DNA from: Isoetes taiwanensis
Taxonomy: Eukaryota > Streptophyta > Lycopodiopsida > Isoetales > Isoetaceae
Reading direction: 5' to 3'
Length of the DNA: 64,000 bases
Assembly (NCBI GenBank): GCA_021234155.1
Contig: JAJEKV010000008.1
Location: 2,106,307 to 2,170,306 of the forward strand
In this document: in pieces, positions 55,481 through 64,000 of the stretch
How positions within the stretch are numbered: the first letter of the stretch is position 1
Layout: each line of letters opens with the position of its first letter
Program-made: the position numbers and the translations under genes
The notes under the pieces: model-generated
Told to the model about the DNA's origin: nothing
What the model saw: only the letters and a program-made list of their open reading frames with translations
Database searches by the model: none

Positions 55481-56457
55481 ATGTCCTGCGGTCCAGCCTT
55501 GTGGAGCCTTCTCCCCTTAAGAAACATTAGATATTCTGTCACAATCAGAGTATGAAGCATTAGAATCAATAACATTGAAGGAGGAGACAAATAAATCAAA
55601 ATGGCCCCTGTATAGTGCATACATAGAACTTGAAGCTTTTTCTATGCCTCTTCTTTTTCCCGCATTAACAAGATAGAGTGCCTAGAAGGAAATTAAAGCT
55701 TTTTTTTCCTGCCTTCTTTTTTTCCCAAAGACCGAAAACCAATCTAAAAACTACACAATGAGTAAAACATAAATTCGCGACAATAAACTCTTTGCAATTG
55801 ATAAGCATGCACAAGCAAAAAGATTGACAAAAAATGACCCAATTTAACCCCATTGACAAGCAATCGTATTTGTCTCCAAATTTCCTTTTATGACATGTAG
55901 CAATAGCTTCAATGTCTAACCTGAAAGTGCATTTTAATCTGTAAAATAGAGAGAGATTTAGATTTCTTGATTTTTGTGTATATGTCTTTTTTCATTTTTA
56001 ATGAACTTGCTTTTGCATTAGTTTCATATCATTTTGAACTTTCATACTATGATTTTTTTGGAGGATATCATAGAGTAAGTTTTGCTCTATATGCAGAATT
56101 ATTAATCATTATTACAAGTCCCTTAAAATTGAGATCAAAAGTGAAATCTCAAATATCAAATTGAAGGCCAACCAACATTTTTATGGGATGGAGGAACTTG
56201 TCAATTGCTTATATACCAAATATTAGCTCAAAAATGAGTTTCCTTGTAAAAGTTGTCAGATTTAAACTACAACCGCCTTTGGGAACTATAATTGGTTCTG
56301 AAGAGGCAGAAAAGCGCTTTGACCTCGCTCATGTTTGAATAGTCCTATCTTTTTTTACAAACTTCAGATTGACATGCGATTTTTTGTTTTTTTTTTCTAT
56401 CTCGCATAGAAAAATATCTATCAGTGTCAGTATTTAAATAATTATTAAAATTATCTT
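55481..56457. other. Gene-poor stretch
   Basis: No recognised gene. A T-rich run followed by GTAAGACAAGACAAAATTCG at about 56461 may be a further reversed retroelement tail. Confidence 0.35.
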
Positions 56458-56574
56458 CTTCTTTTTTTTTGTAAGACAAGACAAAATTCGATTATATTCA
56501 TATATATTGTACAAAATTGATACAAGAAAAGATGCTTGATGGATTAAGTTAATTATGATCTCCCCCCAATTCTT

Positions 56575-57690
56575 CTAAGCGAGCCATTCCTTCGCCATAA
56601 TAATAACCGCTGCATGGATAACGCAAAAGGTTAGCATCGCCAAAAGGGCTATGAGGTAGTTTCCCAAAGCCTCGCAGTTACTATAGCAAAGTTTAGAAAC
56701 CGCAGTCGCCTTTGAATTCTCGGCTATTTCGCGGGACCAAACACCAAAAGGCTCGGCCGATGGTCTTTTAGTACTTATAGATTTCCCCAGGCTACCGTCC
56801 CGGGTTTGAACCGATGCGATTTTTGGGGCCAACGGTCGGGTCGGCAGATTTTTGGGCAAAGTCTTTACCCCTCGACACCGGGTGAGGCCGGGCCGCATCC
56901 ATACGGTCTTGCTCTGCTGCCGAGCTCGTGGCCTTCCTGGACACTCCCAACAGCCTTTGAGCTTTTCCTTGTATTAATTCTCGACTTATGAACGTGGGAC
57001 TTCCGCTTCTTAATGGAGGGTTCCCGCCCGCGGAGGGCCTCCGCAGGTTGTCTTGATTCGGATTTGGCCTCGCCGATCCGATCCCGGGTTCCGGGCTTTG
57101 GCAAGGTCCTCCGATTGCCGTTTTGTTGCTCGCCTTTCGGCTTCCTTTCATGCGCGACGGGCGGCAGCCATATTTGCTTCTACCTCCGCTAAGCATCGGG
57201 CCGTGATCCTTCGGAGTAGCTCGGCATGATAGCGGTCCGACCGGGCTTGCATGTCTAGCTGAATTGCTATCAGATAATCTACCATAAGGTAGGATAGGAC
57301 CTCACCCCAAATAAAACTTTGGGTGGCCTCATCATACTCATAAGGGGGAAGTTCGAAGGGATTGCCATTTATGATAGCTTTCCTGTCACCCAGGTAAACA
57401 TATTCATGCCCCCGATCTTTTGGGTTCCCCCTCTCCATCTCCCTGGTATCATCCCCATGGGCTAGTTCTCTGATTCAAGCGGCCTCCCTCCGAACGGCTT
57501 CCTCCTCAGGGACCTCCACGCACGTGGGCGGATAAAACTTAACTAACATCATAACTTGGTCGGGTTGCTCGACCACAAGATAAGATTGCCGAAGAAGGTT
57601 AAGCTTTATCAAAAAGCGCTTAGAGAGATGGAAGATAGGGTAAGGTATCCTTTGTCTGGCAACAAAGCATTGCACAAGCTCCACTAAGAG
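56575..57690 (-). mobile_element. GC-rich transposon ORF region, minus strand, probably gag-like
   Basis: Minus-strand frames follow one another: 57475-57684 (MELVQCFVARQRIPYPIFHL and on), 57148-57438 (MERGNPKDRGHEYVYLGDRK, then WGEVLSYLMVDYLIAIQLDM, SDRYHAELLRRI), then a Lys/Arg/Ser/Pro-rich tail (56792-57147) with no zinc knuckle. The GC content is far above the flanks. The DRY...LRRI block recurs at 47.3 kb, so this is a repeated, probably retrotransposon-encoded, protein broken into at least three frames. Class not determined. Confidence 0.55.
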
Positions 57691-57984
57691 TAGCTCTACC
57701 TTAGCGGGTCTGGCAAGTCGCCCCCAAGCTCAAGAAAGATTTGAGGTACGCGAAAGAAGAGTGCCATAGCTTTGGGTACTTTTGGTGCTGCTCCATGTTC
57801 ATGGGGGCTACAAAAAGGATGAGAAGGGAGGCTTAGGGGATAGTGGTGGCGAGGGCTGCTATGGGAGGCAAGGCGCCTTTAAGGCTTCGCCCAGCCGGGC
57901 GGCGGACGGATTTCCGACATGAAAGGCACTAAAGGAAGAAAGAAAACAATAGTAAATAACCGCTCACTTTTTGTTTTTAATTAA

Positions 57985-58030
57985 AGATTCAAAAGTTTTT
58001 TGAAACTTTTTTTTAATTAAAAATTTTTAT
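57985..58030. repeat. AT-rich hairpin
   Basis: TTTTTAATTAAAGATTCAAA followed by AGTTTTTTGAAACTTTTTTT and TTAATTAAAAATTTTT is largely self-complementary. It could fold into a stem with a small loop, or reflect a transposon end. Confidence 0.5.
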
Positions 58031-58249
58031 ATGGTGGCGGCGGAATACACATTTTATATGCCCCGGGCCACTGCGGATTATATCGCCCCGCTTAAAATTT
58101 TGACGCCCGACTCGAAAGTGGCTCGAAAGTAGGGTTTTGACCTTTTATAGGCTAGTTTGATGCCGAACAAACCATGGCCTACACGCTGGAGCAAAAATCC
58201 CGCCTATCCGAAAGCTACCCGGAGAAAGTTATAGCGCTTTGCAAAAACA

Positions 58250-58870
58250 GAACCTCTCGGGTTCCACCATATCCAACCTAACCACTCTACTGTAGTACAC
58301 TCTCCTACTCAACTAAGTTATTCCTACCATAGTGAGGTCACCCACATGCTAACTACAAGTGAGGCCCTCCGTCATACTTGGACCACTTGGGATGGCCAAG
58401 TGTCCGGGCGAGGAACACAGAGGTGTCGTTCGTCCCACGTCCTCTATGGGAAATCCTATACAGCGGAAGCATACAAACACGTTAGCATACAACAATCATG
58501 CTAAATAATATACCACCATGAAGGGTGGCCCATCCATCATAGGATGTCTATAACGGCCATATCCAATTACCCAAGAGGTGTCAAGTTCATACCTCGCCCA
58601 ACATAAAGGACTCCAATATAAGCCTAGCACATCAGTAGGGGCCCCAGCAGAGCCATGCCAAAGAAGGCTTCACCCCCGATTCCCAAGTTGTGTCCGTTGT
58701 TTGGTGCCGAACCACATCATAGCATCCTCAGTCAAGTTGGCTCTTGTGCACAGGCCGCATATAACGGTTTTTAAGGGTTCTAACTAGAAACATCTCTACT
58801 TCTAGATAGCCTTTTAGGTCTCTACCCTTCCTTAACCCCAATATACCTGAGGGAGCGTAAAGAAAGAATG
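58250..58870. repeat. GC-rich interspersed repeat, copy 2 (related to 6.4-6.85 kb)
   Basis: It shares with copy 1 the ordered phrases GGCCCTCCGTC, ACACAGAGGTGTC, TCTATGGG, ATACAGCGGAAGCATA and GGGTGGCCCATCCAT. Copy 1 stands upstream of CACTA coding sequence and copy 2 next to the minus-strand gag-like ORFs, so the repeat is not tied to one neighbour. A noncoding region of a retrotransposon is the likeliest source. Confidence 0.6.
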
Positions 58871-60420
58871 TAGGGTAAAAGAAAGCTAGGGTGTCTTACA
58901 TTTGGCCAAATGTAGAGTAAGAGATGTATCACATTTCAAATACATAACTGCTTTTTAGTATGTACATAATAGCTATATTAAGGAAGCTTTTTTTCTAATT
59001 ACTTGCCACGCCAATTAAAACGCTAATCATGAAGCAAATTTCAACCACCGCCTAACCACTCCAAGAAACGCCAACGCTAGGAGAATTTCCCACTTTCCGC
59101 TAAAACTTCGCCAGCCTCCAAGATTTCCTCCTTCTGCCGTAATTCCTCCGCTTAACCCTAAACCATGCAAAACCATGATGAACAACGAAGGAATGTAAAT
59201 GGCGCAAGAAGATTGCAATATCGGAATGTGACAAAGAAAATGAAGTTTAAGATTGATGAAATTGTTAAATTTATATATGATCAGTTCAAGATTTACGCCC
59301 CCGTAAAGGAGAGCTTTAGCTGAAAACTGCTCGCATGAAAGGTCGCACTTTTTTGAACCCGCCATTGGAAATCCAAAGGCAAGCAATTGTGAAGGATACT
59401 ATGCTACAAAAATATCCGTGGGAAGGTCTCAAGCAGGAAGTGAAACAAGCAAATAGCAATGATAAATTAGCGCCTAAGCATTCCCCGCTATCAATGATTG
59501 TTGGTGAGAATGGAAAACTCAAGCAAAAAGGAGTAGCCTCCGTAATTCTTCAACCGCAAGCAAGAAACCCTCACAAAACCGCAATTAGAAGAAAGCGGAT
59601 GTCATTATCAAATATGTGGGCATGTGGGCAGTGGCAGGAAGGCAACCCAGGCGCATATACTTCCTAATCAACCAAACAATTGGTAAATGAGTTTTGGTTA
59701 ACCTACACAAAAACTTCTCCAAAGTACTGTGGATGTCGTGAAGAAAAGGACACTTCCAATCCAGTTTTTTGGACATGCCCTGTGTCAGTTTTTAAGTCTT
59801 TTAATCCTCTTTTTGTAAGCTTGATAGAAGCTAGCTTCTGCGGCATCCCCGATAAGTTTAGTAATCCTATTTGCATTCCATGCAAGGGATGTATCTCGAT
59901 ATACATTGAAGTACATCCAACTACAAGAATTATATTTTTACACTTGAGGTACCGAATGAGCTACGTTTAACAGGAAAAGTACTTGGATGTACTTCCAATT
60001 ACATCCAATGTGGCATAAGGCAGAAAATGTGTTGAAAGTTAGGCTGTGTTTTTATAGTCTCGGTTTTTGTAGTTCCCAAGTACATTCTAGTACATTTTAA
60101 GCTTTCCTGATCTCAAGATAGTTTTGAAAGATATGGTGATACATAAAAGTATTTAAATGTACTTCCTCCCATAAGAAAAGTATTGAATACATATCTATAA
60201 CACGCTGACACCGTGGTGTGACCCGTTACATATTGAGTTTTTATGTACATCCGAATTTTGGAGTACATTCTTTATACATTTATACATATCATGTACATGG
60301 TATGTACGATGTTGTGTTATAGTAGTTGAATGTATATCAAATCATGGTCCGAATGCCATAGAACTAATGCAATGTCTGCAACATCTTTGAATTCGTAAGT
60401 AGTTCTAATTTATATTTTAC
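58871..60420. other. Gene-poor stretch with GTACAT-rich part
   Basis: A 110-residue plus-strand frame at 59335-59667 is Lys/Gln-rich without a recognised domain. From about 59880 to 60310 the hexamer GTACAT or its variants occur unusually often (for example TTGAAGTACATCCAACTACA, TGTACTTCCAATTACATCCA). No gene is supported. Confidence 0.35.
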
Positions 60421-60439
60421 TTATACATGCCGCTTTTTT

Positions 60440-61440
60440 CCTTGCAGAGTGAATTGTATGAGATGTTCAAAGATGAACATCCAAGTGAAGATTAGCATCA
60501 AAATGTTCGAGCTGCTTAAGCCACGCGGTGTGAGAAGGTTGAAAGAGAGGAACACATGCCGCTATGCGTGAAACATGAACAAGCCGAGCTATACGTAAAA
60601 GCTTTTAGCGCCCCTGGGAGCAAATTTCATGCCAATTGTACATGTTCTTGTGGTGTTTTTGCAAACAGATGAGAACAATGGCGCCCCGCCAAGCTCCTTC
60701 TAACAAAATGTTAGTGCTATGTGGAGAGCTACGGCCTCAGGACAAGGAAGGCTTAAGAGTGGCATAGTTTGATCTGAGTCAAGGGAGAGTGCCGTAATCG
60801 CGGGTAATCGAAAAATATTCAAATCATTCCTAAGGAGAAAGAGTCGCAGAATGAGAACATTGAATGGCAAGTTTACAAGTATGTGAACGAACCTTCCAAA
60901 GTCGGCACTTCAAGGAGGTGAAGCTTGTTACCGAAAAGCGGAAGTCCGTGTACATTGCTTGACAAGATGTTTCATCACCTTACAAAGTTCACTATTCACA
61001 ACTTTTCAAAGAAGTTGGCAGAGCAAACAATTCAGAAATCAAAGGCAAAATTTGAGGGATGATTCTGCTTTTGTCAAGAATGGACTTTGCAGAGAACTAT
61101 ACTTTGCGCACCACTCGTGGAGGTTCACCCGAAAGCATTGGAACAATGACCGTGATAACATTCTCGTGCATATAACCATGATGAACGCCAATGGCGAAGC
61201 TGAAAAAACTATTCATTTGTATGTTTTCGATGTTATGAAGCATGATGCTTTCTTTGTTCAGGCTGCACTCAAGAAACACCATATTTGGATGATGCAAAAA
61301 GGTTTTGGCCACATCAAATACCATGTCATGTGGCCTGATCGGTGTGCTGCTTAGTTTAAGTGTTCTCGAGCCTTTTATTTGAATGTGGCCCAATATTATG
61401 TAAGTTTTTAATGATCAATAGCCAAAGAGATCAATCAACT
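60440..61440 (+). pseudogene. Decayed member of an uncharacterised eukaryotic protein family (DFAENYT / SDGCAAQFK type)
   Basis: Across three frames the sequence shows MDFAENYTLRTTRGG (about 61082), KHWNNDRDNILVHITMMNAN, YVFDVMKHDAFFVQAALKKH and HIKYHVMWPDRCAAQFK (about 61312-61359), followed by AFYL. This order recalls, from memory, a large uncharacterised family with the pattern DF(S/A)ENY......HW...Q.T.HP.V..Y........HD...V.........SDGCAAQFK, common in invertebrates and possibly spread by mobile elements. The frame changes every few dozen codons and stops are frequent. An upstream part (60450-60750) has a Cys pair, CTCSCGVF, and may be the N-terminal half. Function is unknown. Confidence 0.5.
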
Positions 61441-62680
61441 TGCTTTCTGGACTCATCGGGCAATTCCAGAGGTAAAACATATAAATTCACAGAATTACAT
61501 GTTCCAAAAGGCATATGCTCTTCCTGGCCCTTTTGTTTTGTAGTCAACTTTTTTTTTACAGATTGCTCGCTTGCCATAACTGTGCTTTGTCGAGACTCTA
61601 GAGCTACATATGTAAGTACTCCATTTCTCCTGAATGCCGGAGAAGTGAAGTATCTGTTCAGAGTCTTCTCCAAAAAGTTGATGTTATACCATGCCCATTC
61701 CATCTCCCAAAGCCTGCTTAAAATTAACCCCATAGAAAATACCAAGGCTTTTATTACGGACTAAATAACAGTTGCAAAGTCTGCTGGACAGTAACTTCAA
61801 TACTTACTTTGTATGGAAAAAAATTGTATCAGCAAAATATTCTGAATTGTCTTCTGAGGGAATATGTGTAGATGTTCCAAGTAATGAGGGATCCAAAATG
61901 CCCTACTTCAATATCTCGACCTTCAATAGAGCATGTCAGAAGACGAACAGTACACCAATGTTGACAACACGTTAAAGTATATCCACTTACAGTTTGCATC
62001 AACTGCCACATACTTGTGTCATGAATCCCTTCAGTCACCACTAAAAGAACGTGACAAACTGAGGAAAGAGACACTCCAAGCTAGAAATATTCCTTAGATA
62101 ACAAAGTGAGAGATGTAAGACTTCAGCAACTATTGTGTTACTCCCAAAGACTTGACACACTCTTGCTAGCTATTATCAATACAAAAGAAAAATGTACGAC
62201 ATTGAACAGCACAGTATTCCCATTAACTCATATGCCAGCTCTGCAGACAAGGTATCACTACCCAACAATCGACATAATCGATGAAGAACCATCAAGGGCA
62301 CATGAGATCAGCCAACACATCGCATTACAACAGATAATGGTCAAGCATCGAGAGTGAGAGAGAGCTTCCCATAATGGCAATGGAAAGAGAAAAATGTGAT
62401 ACAATGCTGGTTATACAACATGCATTGAACCTACATGTTGTGTTAGCAATGAAAAGTTATGCAACTCAATCATTCCAGCAAATGCATATCTCATACAGTT
62501 AACAAGCTTGGAGAGTTGTTTTGCACAAAGAAGGCTTACAAAATCTGATCTCGATCTAGTTTACTAGCAAGCTCTTCATTATCATCTGGAAATCTCATTA
62601 TTTTCACTGCAACAGACAAGCCATGGTAGATTCCTTCATAAAACAGGCTATCATAAAATAGGCTATATGTACCCTGCAAA
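61441..62680. other. Gene-poor stretch
   Basis: Open frames on both strands (61360-61764 plus, 61431-61745 minus, 62106-62357 plus) are mutually overlapping and show no recognised domain. Confidence 0.35.
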
Positions 62681-62691
62681 TTTCAACACTA

Positions 62692-63055
62692 AAATAGTTC
62701 TTTCATATCTATCGTCCAATCTTCAGCCTCTCCCATTGCTTCTTCATCACCGGAATGCTCCAGATACCTAGACAGAAAATACGGTGCTTCAAATCCTTCC
62801 CTTTCTTTATTATTTTGCCAATGTAGGGCCTTGGAGGCGAAATAGTAAGCTAAGATTATGCATGCAGGCATGTAGAATAAACTGATTAAAACCAAACAAT
62901 TACCGAGCTAAAGAAATACTGAAGTTGGATCTCCATGGCCAAAAATGGATCAGAAGCACCCGTGATTGTCGCTCGGATGATCTGGGTAGCTAACAGGGTC
63001 TTCAAGGTAACGGCGAAGGGAAGACAAAATCCAATTGTCAAGCAAAGAATATGGC
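62692..63055 (-). pseudogene. Possible C-terminal end of a small membrane protein
   Basis: Reading leftward one frame gives FRHILCLTIGFCLPFAVTLK and on to ITGASDPFLAMEIQLQYFFS, then after a one-base shift LFYMPACIILAYYFASKALH, WQNNKEREGFEAPYFLSRYL and an acidic end, TIDMKELF with TAG. Two hydrophobic segments and a charged tail look like a real membrane-protein C-terminus, but the frameshift near 62895 and the lack of a start argue for a pseudogene. A second frame over 62950-63060 (FSLPPYSLLDNWILSSLRRY) is also open, so the upstream reading is uncertain. Family not recognised. Confidence 0.35.
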
Positions 63056-63239
63056 GGAAGAGAGAATTTCCTTAGATTTTCTATTTTTCGTTGTAGATGA
63101 AGAAATTTAACAAATCATACCAGATAGAAGCAGTTTGATGAGAAATTTGGCGGACTGCTCTGGTCGTTGGAGGTTTGGTCGTTAGGGCCGGAATGGTCAG
63201 GCTCGCAGCCGAAGGAATTACCTGGCTTTTCTATTTTTT

Positions 63240-63330
63240 CTAACCGTCGATTCATGAATTAGAAAATCTAACGGTTGAGATGGAAAAAACATGATGTGGC
63301 AAGACACGTGGCATAGCTAGAATTCCTCAC
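63240..63330. promoter_or_regulatory. ACGT-core motif in a possible minus-strand promoter
   Basis: GACACGTGGC contains the ACGT core of G-box/ABRE elements, and TAACGGTTGA nearby fits a MYB site. They lie about 250 bases upstream of the possible minus-strand membrane-protein remnant. This is suggestive only. Confidence 0.25.
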
Positions 63331-63589
63331 CTGTCCTTCTTCGATAATGATGTTCCTCACATGTTCTTCAAATTCTGAGATCGAATCCAAGCAGAGGTTG
63401 GTCGCGATGATCCGCAATTCAGAAGATCCGCCATCCAAGCCTGCCATCCATGCTCACGCCTGCTCAAAAAAGAAAGCAGCATGCTTTCTTATCCTTCTAT
63501 TCTCAAACCATGCCTTAGCCGATTTTTGGAATGCTCAAGCCAACAAGCAGCCCATTTTTTGGAATTCTCAGCCAACAAGCAGCTAAAAA

Positions 63590-64000
63590 ATATGCTTTGC
63601 CTACAATTTTTTATACAATACCCAGCCGAAATCTAGGTCAAACCATGCCTGAGATACGGTAAACAAATACCAAACGAAATAATTAGAAGTTTATCATCTG
63701 GTTTATCATACTTTTGAAATGCTGTTGAGTTGAGAAGCATGTTTTTTGTTCTTAGCCATAGCTTATTTGCTATGGAGGATTAATTTTCGAGTTCGACAGT
63801 GCTCTTGAATTCAACAGCTCTATTTCTTTCAGCTTGAGGCAGGCGAATAGATAATTCAGACTATGCCCATCATCGATTCCAAGCAATACATAATTAGTTT
63901 AGAAGATATTATCATCTAAGTAAATGTTATACACAAATCAAACCAATCGGTACAATTTGCATCATAGCAGCGATGATGAAAAAATCAATTTCCTGTTGTC
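63590..64000. other. Gene-poor right end
   Basis: AT-rich sequence without recognised features. The open frame just before it (63347-63586) repeats a CCCATTTTTTGGAATTCTC-like phrase and is not supported as a gene. Confidence 0.35.

Noticed and set aside
61360-61764. A gene at the open frames on both strands
   Set aside because: The two frames are antisense to each other and neither has motifs or consistent composition.

Overview
The window looks like nuclear DNA from a land plant. It is AT-rich, gene-poor and crowded with decayed transposons, and the recognisable host sequences are plant proteins split by GT-AG introns: a TOPLESS N-terminus, a DUF547/MIP1-like protein, a GDSL esterase and histone H3. 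A short exon matches the CDC14 dual-specificity phosphatase, a family generally reported as missing from flowering plants but kept in seed-free plants. Together with the many old LINEs this points, as inference only, to a fern or another seed-free plant with a large genome. I found no intact, complete protein gene; nearly every recognisable gene is partial or broken.

Layout. 1-0.6 kb: C-terminal end of a multi-pass membrane protein, possibly a GT2 glycosyltransferase. 0.6-6.3 kb: small tandem repeats, a tRNA-like SINE head, a LINE 3' piece (minus), an isolated CDC14 exon and a Ty1/copia scrap. 6.4-9.5 kb: GC-rich repeat, then a CACTA (En/Spm) transposase with introns and frameshifts (Transposase_21, DUF4218, DUF4216). 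11.1-12.0 kb: two tandem copies of a ~450-bp repeat carrying tRNA-like A and B boxes; a third copy lies at 52.6 kb. 12.2-16.5 kb: a decayed full-length LINE. 17.2-20.0 kb: TOPLESS, DUF547 and GDSL fragments in one orientation, resembling transduplicated gene pieces. 24.3-26.3 kb: 3' half of a minus-strand LINE with an unfamiliar C-terminal domain. 27.9-32.8 kb: a ~530-bp tandem duplication split by a second full-length LINE. 37.9-42.8 kb: minus-strand blocks of an unrecognised protein or proteins. 42.8-46.9 kb: a 4.1-kb terminal-inverted-repeat element with subterminal palindromes. 47.3-48.0 kb: a transposon ORF scrap and a histone H3 pseudogene. 48.2-51.4 kb: a head-to-tail duplication of a ~1.6-kb unit. 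53.8-55.5 kb: minus-strand LINE 3' ends. 56.6-58.9 kb: GC-rich transposon ORFs (minus) and a repeat related to the one at 6.4 kb. 60.4-61.4 kb: a decayed member of an uncharacterised eukaryotic family. 62.7-63.1 kb: a possible minus-strand membrane-protein gene end.

The genes do not form a pathway; the window records insertion, duplication and gene-fragment capture. The items most worth checking are the 4.1-kb palindrome-bearing element, the unrecognised minus-strand protein blocks it interrupts, the three-gene fragment cluster and the LINE-associated C-terminal domain.
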